NCBI RefSeq assembly: GCF_900112195.1
Contig: NZ_FOKR01000002.1
Location: 554,833-618,832 of the forward strand
DNA length: 64,000 nucleotides
Direction of reading: 5' to 3'
Origin: Butyrivibrio sp. YAB3001
GTDB lineage: Bacteria; Bacillota; Clostridia; Lachnospirales; Lachnospiraceae
Under the pieces are notes generated by a model, which ran no database searches, had not been told where the DNA came from, and was given only the letters and a program-made list of their open reading frames with translations. The translations under genes and the position numbers were made by a program. This document shows positions 8,388-17,750 of the stretch, piece by piece; position 1 is the first letter of the stretch, and each line of letters opens with the position of its first letter.

Positions 8388-8579
8388 CCTCGCAGCGAAG
8401 CTATCCATTCAGAAATGTGCAGTTCTCGGACGAGCAGGATGATTTACAAAACGAGAAATCTAAGGAAGGTCGACTGTTTCGAACAGCGCTGAGAGGAGAC
8501 CTTCCTTAGATTTAGAGCTTTAGTAAATCACCGCGCAGACGAAAACAAACATTTCAGGATGGATAGCTTAGCTGCGAGG
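8388..8579. repeat. large imperfect inverted repeat (about 190 nt, about 80-nt arms)
   Basis: The left arm (from GCCTCGCAGCGAAGCTATCC) and the reverse complement of the right arm (from GCCTCGCAGCTAAGCTATCC) align over about 83 nt with roughly 20 differences, including AAATCTAAGGAAGGTC next to the loop. The centre carries a small CTGTT/AACAG hairpin. It codes for nothing visible and sits between the terminator of the M18 gene and the promoter of the AAA-ATPase gene. It could be a MITE-like element or a structured transcript. Confidence 0.75.
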
Positions 8580-8617
8580 CGTATAAATACGTATAAATGC
8601 GTAAAAAGTCGTAAAGG

Positions 8618-8654
8618 AAAGGCTGCTACATTAACAATAATGCAACAGCCTTTT
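8618..8654 (-). terminator. terminator of the M18 aminopeptidase gene
   Basis: A 13-bp stem (GGCTGTTGCATTA against TAATGTAGCAGCC) with A-rich and T-rich flanks, 14 nt after the stop codon; active on minus and probably on both strands. Confidence 0.9.
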
Positions 8655-8667
8655 GGTTCATACTCAA

Positions 8668-10173
8668 TTATTCATTTCTAAAATCAATATTCTCAAGGAA
8701 TGAAACGTATCCTCTCTTAGCCTCGTAGAGGTCAGCCTTGGAGATTGCTTCCCATGGAGCGTGCATGTTGAGAACTGCTACGCCGGAATCGATAACATTC
8801 ATGCCATAAAGTGCAAGGATGTAAGCGATTGTTCCGCCGCCACCAACATCTACCTTACCAAGCTCTGCTGTCTGGTAGATAATGCCATCTTTTTCAAATG
8901 CACGTCTGATCTCTGCGATGAACTCTGCGTTTGCATCGTTGGAGCCTGACTTTCCTCTTGCGCCTGTAAACTTGTTAAATACAAGACCTTCACCAAGGAA
9001 TGCAGCATTCTTCTTTTCAAATGCTGATGCATATGTAGGATCGTAGCCGGCACTTACGTCTGAAGAGAGCATGCAGGAATTTGCAAGACATCTTCTAAGT
9101 GCAAGGTCGTTATAACCTTCTTTTGTAAGGTTCATAAGCTCTGCAACAGCATTCTCAAAGAATCTGCTCTGCATACCTGTTGCTCCGACACTGCCGATTT
9201 CTTCCTTATCAACAAGGATGCAGCAGCCTGTTCTCTTAAGGTTCTTAACTTCAAGAAGCGCTCTCATTGAAGGGTAAGCACATACTCTGTCATCATGGCC
9301 ATAACCAAGGATCATTGATCTGTCAAAGCCGGCATCTCTTGCCTTACCAGCAGGAACAATCTCAAGTTCTGCTGAGATAAAGTCTTCCTCTTCAAATCCG
9401 TAAAGATCATTTAAGATTGCAAGGATTCCACGGCGAACTGCGCCTGAAACCTTTCCGCTTTCAGCCTTTTCTTCTTTTTCAGCTTTAAGAGCATACTTCT
9501 GACCATCTGTAAGCTTGCTTGCAGCCTTATCTTCCTTTTCAGGCTTCTCCTTGTCGCTTTCTACAACGAAAGGTCTGTGACCGATGATAAGATCAAGAGC
9601 TTCACCCTCGATTACCTTAGCAGCCTTTTTATCAAGCTGTTCTGCTGCAAGATGAATAAGAAGATCTGAAATGAAGAATACAGGATCATCCTCATCCTCA
9701 CCTACGTTAAGCTGAACTGTTGTGCCATCTTTTTTTACAACAACGCCGTGGATAGCAAGAGGCATTGCAACAAACTGGTACTTTTTGATTCCACCATAAT
9801 AATGTGTATCAAGATAAGCAAAACCGCTATCTTCATAAAGAGGATTCTGCTTAACATCAATTCTTGGAGAATCGATGTGTGCTCCAAGGATATTAAGGCC
9901 CTGCTCAAGTGGTTCAGAACCCATCTGGAACATAACAATGCACTTGTTCATCCAGACACTGTAAACCTTATCACCCTTCTTAAGCTTTGTCTTGCCGCCG
10001 ATAAGAGTGTTAAGCTCTCTGTAGCCGGCTGCCTCAATCTCGTTAACGATTGTATCGATTGCCTCGCGCTCTGTCTTGGCATTATCAAGAAAGTTCTTAT
10101 AATCTTCAGCAAACTTATCAACTTCTTTAAGCTGTGTCTGATTATAAACAGTCCAGACATTTTTTCTATTCAT
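8668..10173 (-). CDS. M18 family metallo-aminopeptidase
   Basis: A 501-residue cytosolic zinc aminopeptidase of family M18 (aspartyl aminopeptidase/Ape1 type), which trims N-terminal residues from peptides. The di-zinc site is visible as GAHIDSPRIDV (His99, Asp101), LVDKEEIGSVGATGMQS (catalytic and ligand Glu, about 322-338), SSDVSAGYDP (Asp) and LNMHAPWEAISKADL (His, near the C-terminus). It is slightly longer than the usual 430-480 because of a charged insert (KEKPEKEDKAASKLTDGQKY region, about 208-235). AAAGGAG precedes ATG. It lies 82 nt downstream of pheT and may be partly co-transcribed with pheST; it ends in its own strong terminator. Confidence 0.92.
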   Translation of the reverse strand: MNRKNVWTVYNQTQLKEVDKFAEDYKNFLDNAKTEREAIDTIVNEIEAAGYRELNTLIGGKTKLKKGDKVYSVWMNKCIVMFQMGSEPLEQGLNILGAHIDSPRIDVKQNPLYEDSGFAYLDTHYYGGIKKYQFVAMPLAIHGVVVKKDGTTVQLNVGEDEDDPVFFISDLLIHLAAEQLDKKAAKVIEGEALDLIIGHRPFVVESDKEKPEKEDKAASKLTDGQKYALKAEKEEKAESGKVSGAVRRGILAILNDLYGFEEEDFISAELEIVPAGKARDAGFDRSMILGYGHDDRVCAYPSMRALLEVKNLKRTGCCILVDKEEIGSVGATGMQSRFFENAVAELMNLTKEGYNDLALRRCLANSCMLSSDVSAGYDPTYASAFEKKNAAFLGEGLVFNKFTGARGKSGSNDANAEFIAEIRRAFEKDGIIYQTAELGKVDVGGGGTIAYILALYGMNVIDSGVAVLNMHAPWEAISKADLYEAKRGYVSFLENIDFRNE

Positions 10174-10255
10174 AAATTAACTCTCCTTTCAATTAAATAC
10201 TTAAACAGCCTATTTACATACAATCTTGGATATTACATCAAAAATTGTAACACTA

Positions 10256-12676
10256 TCAGGATCTAATCTCAATTCCCATTGTAAATTGGAGCTTTCTAAG
10301 CATCTTATCTACATATCCATTTACTGCTTCAAATGTAAGTTCTTCATCCTTAGGGGTGAATGTGATAGTAAATGCCATGCTCTTCTTTGTTGGAGGAATA
10401 GGAAGTCCCTCATAAACGTCAAAGAGCTTAACATCTGTCACATACTTGCATGAGCCGTAAATAGCTTCTTCAACTTCTCCGCAGGTTACTGTCTTATCCA
10501 TGATAAGAGCAAGGTCACGTTTAACAGTTGCAAACTTTGAAAGAGGCTCATATACAGGAGTCTTTCCATACCACTTCTCAAGAACAGAAAGATCAATCTC
10601 AGCGATGTAAGCAGGAATTCTCATATCAGTGTCATCCTGGATCTCATATGTAATCTGTCCAAGATAACCAACCTCTTCACCTTCACATGTGATCTTTGCA
10701 GCTCTGTAAGGGTGAAGGAATGTCTTTTCTGCAGGTTCATATTTGAAGTTTAAATGAAGCGCATCTGCAACAGTCTCTGTAAGTCCCTTTAAGGTAAAGA
10801 TATCTTCTCCCTCACCAAAAATACCGATGCAGATAGTTGCCTTCTCATCAGGATAATCAGTAAGTGGGAGTGACTTTGGAACAAATCTGTTTCCCAGTTC
10901 AAATAATCTTCCCTCAAGAGTTCCCTTCTTCTGGTTTCTTGCAATTGCCTGAATCATCTGAGCAGCAAGTGTTGTTCTCATCAAAGAAAGGTCTTCATTG
11001 ATAGGGTTAAGAATTCTGATAGCATTCCTCTCAGGTGCATCCTGTTCAAATCTTAAAAGATCAAGGTCACTTGGTGAGAAGAATGAATAGTGCATACATT
11101 CATATGCTCCCTGGGCACAAAGAGCTCTCTTAAGTCTAAGCTCAGTCTTCTGTCTAAGATTTCTTCCGCCCATTGTTACGTTTGCATTTGTAAGGAATGT
11201 AGGCTGAACATGTTCGTAGCCATACATACGGATAAGCTCTTCTGCGATGTCAGGATAATCTTCCATATCTTCACGATATGCAGGAATCTTGATTGTAAGC
11301 TCATCTCCATTTATTTCAGGTTCAAAATTAAGATTTGTAAGGATTCTCTTGATCTCATTTTCAGGAACTTCAATTCCAAGAACACCATTAACCTTTGCGA
11401 TTGAAGCCTTCATTTCCTTCTTCTCAAGGTTGTTTCCGGTATTTACATCAACATGAGTCCTGGAAACCTTACCTGCGCCAAGCTGTTCAATAAGATGAAG
11501 CGCTCTCTTCATTGCAATAACTGTAGTATATTCGTAAACACCCTTGGCAAAAGCAGCTGATGAATCAGAAGACTGACCAAGCGCTCTTGAGCTCTTACGG
11601 ATATTGTCACGCATAAACTTAGCTGCTTCAAAAGTAACTGTTGTTGTGGTATCACGAATCTCAGAATTAAGACCTCCCATGATACCTGCAAGAGCTACAG
11701 GTTTAACGCCATCGCAGATTACAAGGTTATCTGTAGTAAGTTCAAACTCATTCTCATCAAGAGTAACAATCTTTTCGCCCTGTTTTGCACGTCTTACGAC
11801 AATCTTGTTTCCTTCAAGGAAGTTGCCGTCAAAAGCATGCATTGGCTGACCAAGTTCTCTCATGATGTAGTTTGTGATATCAACGATATTGTTGATTGAA
11901 TTATTGCCTACAAGAGCAAGTCTTCTCTTCATCCAGAGAGGGCTCTCTGAAAGCTTTACATCATAAACATAGTGACCGATATATCTTGGGCAAAGATCCG
12001 GGTCTTCAACAGTTACGCTAAAACCTTCGTTCTCCACATCAGTTTCTGTATAGCTTAAGTCAATCTCTTTTAATGGCTTATCAAGCGCTGCTGCTACTTC
12101 TCTTGCAAGACCATAAATACTCTGACAGTCAGGTCTGTTAGCAGTGATTGAAACATCAAAGATCCACTCATCAAGACCAAGGAGCGGCTTTACATCAATA
12201 CCAACTTCTGTATCTTCTGGGAAAACAAGAAGTCCGTTATAGCCTGCGCCCGGATACATATCTTCTGAAACACCAAGTTCAACACCTGAGCAGAGCATAC
12301 CTTCTGACTCATAGCCACGAAGCTTACCTTTTTTAATTGTAGCAACGCCAACAACTGTTACATGATCCTTGGCTGTCTCGATAACTGTAGCGCCAACAAG
12401 AGCAAGTGGATACTTACCTCCAGCCTGTACATTATCTGCGCCGCAGCATACCTGGAAAGTACCATGCTCACCGGCATTTACAGTACAAACATGAAGATGT
12501 GTGTCAGGAATGGCCTCACAAGTCAATACTTCACCGACTACAACATTTGAAATATCCTTGCCGACTTCCCAGCACTCTTCAACCTCAAATCCACAGTCGA
12601 AAAGCTTTTTCTCAAGTTCTTTAGGTTCAATATCTATATCAACAAAATCTTTAAGCCAACTTAAAGGTACTAACAT
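10256..12676 (-). CDS. pheT: phenylalanyl-tRNA synthetase beta subunit
   Basis: An 806-residue beta chain of the alpha2beta2 PheRS that charges tRNA-Phe. Domains in order: the N-terminal tRNA-binding OB fold (about 40-150, VVVGEVLTCEAIPDTHLHVC and GGKYPLALVGA), the B3/B4 editing region (about 210-390, SITANRPDCQSIYGLAREVA and DITNYIMRELGQPMHAFD), the B5 domain (about 405-475), the pseudo-catalytic core (QIAEEL-like PDIAEELIRMYGYEHV onward) and the C-terminal anticodon-binding FDX-ACB domain (about 715-806, PLSKFATVKRDLALIMD). Length is normal. AGGAGG lies 8 nt before ATG. It is co-transcribed with pheS, 33 nt apart, under T-box control. Confidence 0.97.
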   Translation of the reverse strand: MLVPLSWLKDFVDIDIEPKELEKKLFDCGFEVEECWEVGKDISNVVVGEVLTCEAIPDTHLHVCTVNAGEHGTFQVCCGADNVQAGGKYPLALVGATVIETAKDHVTVVGVATIKKGKLRGYESEGMLCSGVELGVSEDMYPGAGYNGLLVFPEDTEVGIDVKPLLGLDEWIFDVSITANRPDCQSIYGLAREVAAALDKPLKEIDLSYTETDVENEGFSVTVEDPDLCPRYIGHYVYDVKLSESPLWMKRRLALVGNNSINNIVDITNYIMRELGQPMHAFDGNFLEGNKIVVRRAKQGEKIVTLDENEFELTTDNLVICDGVKPVALAGIMGGLNSEIRDTTTTVTFEAAKFMRDNIRKSSRALGQSSDSSAAFAKGVYEYTTVIAMKRALHLIEQLGAGKVSRTHVDVNTGNNLEKKEMKASIAKVNGVLGIEVPENEIKRILTNLNFEPEINGDELTIKIPAYREDMEDYPDIAEELIRMYGYEHVQPTFLTNANVTMGGRNLRQKTELRLKRALCAQGAYECMHYSFFSPSDLDLLRFEQDAPERNAIRILNPINEDLSLMRTTLAAQMIQAIARNQKKGTLEGRLFELGNRFVPKSLPLTDYPDEKATICIGIFGEGEDIFTLKGLTETVADALHLNFKYEPAEKTFLHPYRAAKITCEGEEVGYLGQITYEIQDDTDMRIPAYIAEIDLSVLEKWYGKTPVYEPLSKFATVKRDLALIMDKTVTCGEVEEAIYGSCKYVTDVKLFDVYEGLPIPPTKKSMAFTITFTPKDEELTFEAVNGYVDKMLRKLQFTMGIEIRS

Positions 12677-12709
12677 TTTATTTTCCTCCTGGTTTTAGAA
12701 ATCAATGAA

Positions 12710-13756
12710 TCATTCGTAATGATCAATCTGCTTAAGCACGTCAATATCTGACTCATACAAAAGTTTGATATTGTTGATGCCATATTTCAGCATAGTTGCA
12801 CGCTCAATACCGATACCAAATGCAAATCCGCTGTACTCTTCAGAATCAATTCCACAGTTCTCTAAAACTTTCTTATTAACAACACCAGCGCCAAGAACCT
12901 CAATCCAGCCGGTACCCTTGCAGAGGTTACATCCCTTACCACCGCAGGCAAAGCAGCTGCAGTCTACTTCTACAGAAGGCTCTGTGAAAGGGAAGTATGA
13001 TGGACGAAGTCTTGTTGTAGTTCCCTCACCAAAGATTTTCTGTGCAAAAAGATCCAGCGCTCCCTTAAGGTCACAAAGTGTAATATTCTTATCAACAACA
13101 AGTCCTTCCATCTGAGAGAACATAGGTGAATGAGTTGCATCATCATCTGAACGGAAAACCTTACCGGGAGATAAAATCTTGATCGGTGGTTTCTTGTTCT
13201 CCATAACGTGGATCTGACCTGATGAAGTCTGAGTTCTAAGAAGGAACTCAGGGCTTAAATAAAATGTATCCTGCATATCTCTTGCGGGATGATCCTTAGG
13301 AGTGTTAAGGGCAGTGAAATTGTAATAGTCATTCTCAATCTCAGTTCCTTCATATATCTCGAATCCCATTCCTGCAAAGATATCGATAAGAGTTTCTCTC
13401 ATCTGAGTTACAGGGTGAAGATTTCCGGTGTAGCGTATCTTTGCAGGCATTGTTACATCCTGCTTCTCGCTCTCATATCTAAGTTTAAGTTCTTTTTCCT
13501 TAAGCTTTTTATCAAGTTCTTCGAACTGTTCAAGAGCCCACTGCTTAAGCTCATTTACATTCTTACCATACTCAGCGCGGCTCTCTGCCGGGATGTTCTT
13601 CATCTCCTTCATAAGTGCGCTGATCTTACCATTCTTATTGTCCATGAAGGTCTTCTTCATTTCATAGACAAGCTTAGAACTGTCAAGCTTTGATGCATTT
13701 GCTTTGATTTCTTCACGAATTGCTTCAATTTTCTCGTGTAATGCGCTGTTTTCCAA
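12710..13756 (-). CDS. pheS: phenylalanyl-tRNA synthetase alpha subunit (TTG start)
   Basis: A 348-residue catalytic class II chain of PheRS. The N-terminal coiled coil (1-90) recognises tRNA. The catalytic core has motif 2 ([25 protein letters not shown]), the Phe pocket ([13 protein letters not shown]), a cysteine-rich turn ([14 protein letters not shown]) and motif 3 ([18 protein letters not shown]). The start codon is TTG (TTGGAAAACAGC) with AGGAGG 8 nt upstream, and no better ATG exists. It is the first gene of the pheST operon, directly behind a T-box leader whose terminator ends about 80 nt upstream. Confidence 0.97.
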   Translation of the reverse strand: MENSALHEKIEAIREEIKANASKLDSSKLVYEMKKTFMDNKNGKISALMKEMKNIPAESRAEYGKNVNELKQWALEQFEELDKKLKEKELKLRYESEKQDVTMPAKIRYTGNLHPVTQMRETLIDIFAGMGFEIYEGTEIENDYYNFTALNTPKDHPARDMQDTFYLSPEFLLRTQTSSGQIHVMENKKPPIKILSPGKVFRSDDDATHSPMFSQMEGLVVDKNITLCDLKGALDLFAQKIFGEGTTTRLRPSYFPFTEPSVEVDCSCFACGGKGCNLCKGTGWIEVLGAGVVNKKVLENCGIDSEEYSGFAFGIGIERATMLKYGINNIKLLYESDIDVLKQIDHYE

Positions 13757-13834
13757 ATTTCCTTCCTCCTATGATTCCTATAATGATACTTCCTCTACAC
13801 TAAATCCGATAAAACAGCTTTTAGTGCAGTACAT

Positions 13835-13872
13835 AAAAAGTCCCTTGTATAGCCTAAACTATACAAGGGACG
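13835..13872 (-). terminator. T-box regulated terminator
   Basis: Minus strand: GTCCCTTGTATAG pairs with CTATACAAGGGAC and is followed by T5. It is the attenuator stem of the pheST T-box; the alternative antiterminator uses the T-box sequence just upstream. Confidence 0.9.
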
Positions 13873-14158
13873 AATCAATCATTTCCGCGGTACCACCCAT
13901 GTTCATGCTCCCACAAAAGAACATGCACTCAGTTTCCGCAACCTCTTATAAAAAGAAATTGCTCCACTTTGTCCGTAACGGGGACAACCGTTCAAAGCTA
14001 GCAGTAATATAACCTTCACCCTGACTGCTCCGGTGGGAAATTTCCGTATATAACATTGCCATAAGAGGCTCTCAGCCAGTGACCTCTCTCTCTGGAATGG
14101 ATGATATAACATCTTAGGGCAAAAGCCCAACACCTTCAACGCATTTAAACCATATATA
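13835..14158 (-). ncRNA. T-box riboswitch leader of pheST (tRNA-Phe sensing)
   Basis: A leader of about 320 nt. The invariant T-box sequence GGGTGGTACCGCGG reads on the minus strand at 13884-13898, just before the terminator stem. The 5' part can form stem I with AGAGAG-type loop elements. A UUC phenylalanine specifier candidate lies at about 14037-14039 within ATTTCCC. Uncharged tRNA-Phe would pair its anticodon with the specifier and its NCCA end with the T-box bulge, favouring antitermination. The specifier placement is inferred from position and the downstream genes. Confidence 0.9.
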
Positions 14159-14165
14159 CTTAATT

Positions 14166-14193
14166 ATTGTATTCACATATTAAAAAAAGTCAA
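14166..14193 (-). promoter_or_regulatory. promoter of the pheST T-box transcript
   Basis: TTGACT and TACAAT, 16 bp apart on the minus strand, upstream of the T-box leader. Confidence 0.65.
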
Positions 14194-14262
14194 GGTGTTT
14201 TTCGACATCAACTGTCAGTTTTTGGCAGGTCAACCCTTGCTCTGCCAAAGTATTTACTGAGC

Positions 14263-15495
14263 TTAGATCAGCCAAAAGTAAAGGAATGATGTTATAGCAC
14301 AAAGTCCATAAATTGAAATGCGAACAATATGTTCTTCCTTCACATTTTTCAAACCACGAAGAATAAAACCATAACAAATAAAAAAACTTAAAAGTAACAT
14401 TACGAAATATCCAATGATTTCCACTGCTCGAAAAGGATAATTCATACCTCGTAACAAACTTAATACATACAAAATTCCAAATAATAATATTCCAATTACA
14501 GCTCCTAAAAAATAACAAATTTCAAAGATAACAAATAAATTTTTCTTTTTACTTATCCCTGCCAATTGTAAAATCTCATCTGTCTTTGCATATATTTCTT
14601 GCTTTGCCAATTCAAAATAAAGGTCTAATGTTATTACAGATATCATTAAATACATTTCCGTAAATATGAATATCTTTCTATATAGCTCTCCCTCCAATGA
14701 AAATGAATTCATTGTAATCATTCCAATAAGCAAAACAATCAGTTTTATTGCCAATTTCTTTTGCATAAGTAATTTTTTATACTCTCTCATGCAAATACTT
14801 TTCCACCAGCAATCTTCTCTACCGGTAAATACTGAGCATTGTTTTCCTGCTGCCTTTTCATGATTAAATCGCTTATGATTCACACTATAAACATTAGCAA
14901 TGTATAAAACAATCATAATTACAGCTGCAATCACAATGAAATATTTTTTTGCAATAAAAACTTCTAAAAAATGAAATAAAATAAATACTGCAGCGACTCC
15001 AATAACATTACAAGTAAGTGTTGTAGTGTTATATTGTTTCATATTGATCACCATAAATAATGTACTTAAGGAACAAATCACTGCAGCCATGATAATCATT
15101 AGATTATCCATTATGCCTACGTTTGTGATTGCTACCGCTTTATCTATAAAAAGAGCGCCAAGATTATTTATTCTAATTCCCAAGAATGTTACTACTATTG
15201 CCATTACAGATGGCATGAATATTTTTGCAAATACAAATTTCTCCGCTTTAAATCTGCTTAATAGGATCAGCTCCATTGTACCGGTTTTCATTTCTCCGAT
15301 CATTGCCATGTAGACAAATTCTGCACTCACACAAGCTGTAATGAAGGAGGCTAAATATAGGGATTCTTCTATTGGAAGAAGTGGTGTCTTCGCAATTACA
15401 TTTAGTATAAATTGATACACAACGCAAAAAAGCAAAAGAAAATAGACTTTTTTGCACTGTAGTAATTCTTTTATTTCTTTTCGAATAAAAAACAT
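14263..15495 (-). CDS. ABC transporter permease (ABC-2 type, multi-spanning)
   Basis: A 410-residue membrane protein with about 10-12 hydrophobic helices in two halves separated by a basic cytosolic loop (residues about 205-245, NHKRFNHEKAAGKQCSVFTGREDCWWKS). The N-terminus MFFIRKEIKELLQCKKVYF is typical of the cytosolic amphipathic start of ABC-2 permeases. It follows its ATPase (15512-16099) by 16 nt and the two form one exporter. The substrate is unknown; a short ATPase with a large permease is typical of peptide or antibiotic self-protection exporters, which is inference only. A hairpin (TTTGGCAG/CTGCCAAA, 14221-14249) just after the stop lacks a U-run and may terminate weakly. Confidence 0.8.
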   Translation of the reverse strand: MFFIRKEIKELLQCKKVYFLLLFCVVYQFILNVIAKTPLLPIEESLYLASFITACVSAEFVYMAMIGEMKTGTMELILLSRFKAEKFVFAKIFMPSVMAIVVTFLGIRINNLGALFIDKAVAITNVGIMDNLMIIMAAVICSLSTLFMVINMKQYNTTTLTCNVIGVAAVFILFHFLEVFIAKKYFIVIAAVIMIVLYIANVYSVNHKRFNHEKAAGKQCSVFTGREDCWWKSICMREYKKLLMQKKLAIKLIVLLIGMITMNSFSLEGELYRKIFIFTEMYLMISVITLDLYFELAKQEIYAKTDEILQLAGISKKKNLFVIFEICYFLGAVIGILLFGILYVLSLLRGMNYPFRAVEIIGYFVMLLLSFFICYGFILRGLKNVKEEHIVRISIYGLCAITSFLYFWLI

Positions 15496-15511
15496 AATGT
15501 TTATAAACTCC

Positions 15512-16099
15512 TCAAATTCTGATTATTGCACTATCTAATGATTTTATATAATACTCATCATGAGTGACTGTAATAATCATCATTTCATTTTGCAATTTTT
15601 TCAGAATATTAATAAGTTCTTCCTTTGCCTTTTCATCAAGTCCGCCTGTCGGTTCATCAAGTACCAGCACCTTTGGAGATGTTAACAAAGTACAAAGTAA
15701 TGCTGCCTTCTTCTTCGTCCCTAACGACAATTCACGAACATAGGCATTCATATATTGTGTAAGCGAATATGCTTTGCTCCATTGCTCAAAATTTTCCCTT
15801 ACATTAGAAAATTTTTTATTATAGAGTCCCAATCGAAAAATGATATTATCTTTTAAAGTCAGATTCTCATACAGTCCGTTATAATCCGGAACATATCCGA
15901 TTGTGTCTTCCTGGTCCTTTTGAATAGTTCCTGAATTTGATTTTATTAAACCTAATATCAGCTTTATTAATGTAGTTTTCCCTCTTCCGTTTTCTCCATA
16001 GATTATGTATGATTTCCTATCTTCAAATTCATAGGAAAAATCTGAAATTATTTCTTTTTCCAAATCATACGCATATGATATGTGGTTAACTTTTATCAT
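15512..16099 (-). CDS. ABC transporter ATP-binding protein (short)
   Basis: A 195-residue ABC ATPase. Walker A is GENGRGKTT (about 35-43), the signature is LSLGTKKKAA (about 123-132), Walker B is VLVLDEPTGGLD (about 144-155) and the H-loop is VTHDEYY (about 178-184). It ends shortly after the H-loop, so it lacks the C-terminal extension of most ABC-2 ATPases (220-300 residues). The partner permease is encoded 16 nt downstream. It belongs to the second of two tandem ABC pairs and begins within the end of a decayed small frame (16086-16225). Confidence 0.88.
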   Translation of the reverse strand: MIKVNHISYAYDLEKEIISDFSYEFEDRKSYIIYGENGRGKTTLIKLILGLIKSNSGTIQKDQEDTIGYVPDYNGLYENLTLKDNIIFRLGLYNKKFSNVRENFEQWSKAYSLTQYMNAYVRELSLGTKKKAALLCTLLTSPKVLVLDEPTGGLDEKAKEELINILKKLQNEMMIITVTHDEYYIKSLDSAIIRI

Positions 16100-16225
16100 G
16101 GTATTTATTTCCCCAATCTACAATTTCCTCCGGCAAAAGATATCCATTGACTTCATATCTTTTATCACTTCAGAATTCAACAGATAGTAATACTACTCTT
16201 TAACTTGTTCCTTGACAACAACCAT
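16086..16225 (-). pseudogene. decayed small reading frame between two ABC pairs
   Basis: An ATG overlaps the stop of the upstream permease (TGATG at 16223-16227) and opens MVVVKEQVKE, followed by TAG. Reading on gives YYYLLNSEV. After a frame change the DNA reads SDKRYEVNGYLLPEEIVDWG and ends NKYHDKS at a TAA that overlaps the start of the downstream ATPase. Overlap at both ends is what a translationally coupled small gene would show, but one nonsense codon and one shift break it. It may be a lost small protein of the exporter operon, or chance. Confidence 0.3.
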
Positions 16226-17016
16226 CAACTTGCAAGATCTCTTCTGTTATAATTCCAAAATGCAAATACTACTCCGCATACAAGAAGCACTACTGCAAGA
16301 ACCAGTCCTTTTACAGGAGTTTCGGCATCCGTAAAGATCTCGGCTGCGTTGGCATAGGAATATGGACCGACAAAAAGATAATCCTTTAAGTCAGGAATTA
16401 CTCTGCCCATTACATCATAGGCGTAGAAGAAAAGAGCAATTCCAAGCCCCAGTCCCATTCTGTTTTTTCCGGTAAGTGATGAAAGGCCAAAACATATTCC
16501 GGCTATCTCTGCGTTCATAAGAAGCTGCCTGCCCATAAAGGTAAAAAACTGATCCATAGGCATATCTTCCCCAACGACCTTAAACCCAATCAGGTAAAAG
16601 CAAATGCATACCACAGTAAATACGATTACCATAAATCCGACGCATACAGCCTTTGCTGTAAGTATCCTGCTTCTTGATAAAGGTAGGGAAAAAAGAAATT
16701 CTCCGGTGTGAGCATCCTCTTCTTTTGAAATAATGCCTATTGCTGAGATTGCCGCAAACATTGCGCTTCCAAGGCCATGAACCGCACCGATCTCTGTTGC
16801 AAAATATCCTTTTAATGTCGCTATGCTAAGAGTGCTCATTCCAAAAGCCTCTGAAAATGCGCCCATATTTGAAAAAGCATCTGCCATATCCTTCATCTCG
16901 CCTTCCATTGACTGATATAACAAAATGCAGGTAAGTCCCAAAAGGCCAACAGATATGCTCCATATAAGCAGATTTTTTGTATTTAACAGAATTTCTCTTT
17001 TAATAATGGATTTCAT
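16225..17016 (-). CDS. ABC transporter permease (ABC-2 type)
   Basis: A membrane protein of about 263 residues with six predicted helices: MKSIIKREILLNTKNLLIWSI at the N-terminus, a cytosolic segment EEDAHTGEFLFSLPLSRSRI characteristic of ABC-2/NatB-type permeases, four further helices, and a basic tail NYNRRDLAS. I start it at ATG 17016 because AGGAGG is 7 nt upstream; a GTG at 17022 is possible and would overlap the preceding stop. It pairs with the ATPase at 17019-17711, 2 nt upstream. The export substrate is unknown. Confidence 0.85.
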   Translation of the reverse strand: MKSIIKREILLNTKNLLIWSISVGLLGLTCILLYQSMEGEMKDMADAFSNMGAFSEAFGMSTLSIATLKGYFATEIGAVHGLGSAMFAAISAIGIISKEEDAHTGEFLFSLPLSRSRILTAKAVCVGFMVIVFTVVCICFYLIGFKVVGEDMPMDQFFTFMGRQLLMNAEIAGICFGLSSLTGKNRMGLGLGIALFFYAYDVMGRVIPDLKDYLFVGPYSYANAAEIFTDAETPVKGLVLAVVLLVCGVVFAFWNYNRRDLAS

Positions 17017-17018
17017 GT

Positions 17019-17711
17019 TCACTCCTCCTCTTCATAGAAACTCAAAAATGTCTCATCATCAATATGAGGCGTATCAAGCATCGTAAGCCTTCCCTCCCTC
17101 ATGATTGCCGCATTTTTGCAGTATTTATCCACTTCGGAGAGCACATGAGTAGACAAAAGACATGTTGCTCCTTTATCTACATATTCATTTATGAGTTGAA
17201 AGAACTTCTTTTGCATCAATGGATCAAGACCGCCTGTTGGCTCATCAAAAATAAAGAGCTTTGGCTTATGCTGCATAGCGCACACAATGCTGACTTTCTT
17301 CCTGTTTCCCAAAGAGAGCTGCTTTATCTTCTTTTGCGTGTCAACTTTAAGTCTCTCGCAGAGCATCTCGGCTTCTTTGCTGCAATCAATCCCCCTTACA
17401 TCCGCAGCGTATTTTATTACATCTGCTACTTTCATGGAATCATAGAACCATGCTTCTGAAGGCATATATCCAACTTCTTTCAGGATTTTCTCATGATCCT
17501 TGATGCTGTCCATTCCAAGTATCTTTATTGAGCCTTCATTTATCTTTAGAAAGCCAAGCATAGAGCGTATAGTTGTTGATTTCCCTGCTCCATTTGGACC
17601 AAGAAAACCAAAAATATCCCCTTCCTTAACGCTCAGCGAAACATCTATTACTCCCCTGCTCTTCCCGTAGCTTTTAGTTAGATGGCTTATCTCAATTACA
17701 TTTTCTCTCAT
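17019..17711 (-). CDS. ABC transporter ATP-binding protein
   Basis: A 230-residue ABC ATPase. Walker A is GPNGAGKST (about 38-46), the Q-loop region is VGYMPSEAWFYD, the signature is LSLGNRKKVSI, Walker B is LFIFDEPTGGLD and the H-loop is LSTHVLSE. The closest type is the CcmA/NatA/BcrA-like group that drives ABC-2 permeases. It is the first gene of the exporter block, with GGAGG 6 nt before ATG, and lies 55 nt downstream of the HD-GYP gene. It is followed 2 nt later by its permease. Confidence 0.92.
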   Translation of the reverse strand: MRENVIEISHLTKSYGKSRGVIDVSLSVKEGDIFGFLGPNGAGKSTTIRSMLGFLKINEGSIKILGMDSIKDHEKILKEVGYMPSEAWFYDSMKVADVIKYAADVRGIDCSKEAEMLCERLKVDTQKKIKQLSLGNRKKVSIVCAMQHKPKLFIFDEPTGGLDPLMQKKFFQLINEYVDKGATCLLSTHVLSEVDKYCKNAAIMREGRLTMLDTPHIDDETFLSFYEEEE

Positions 17712-17750
17712 AATGCACCTCCGTCTTCTCTTAATACTTCATAACAAAAA

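Noticed and set aside
9748..10266. 172-codon plus-strand open frame
   Set aside because: Antisense to the M18 aminopeptidase gene; the composition is not protein-like.
13903..14139. 78-codon minus-strand open frame
   Set aside because: It lies within the T-box leader of pheST.
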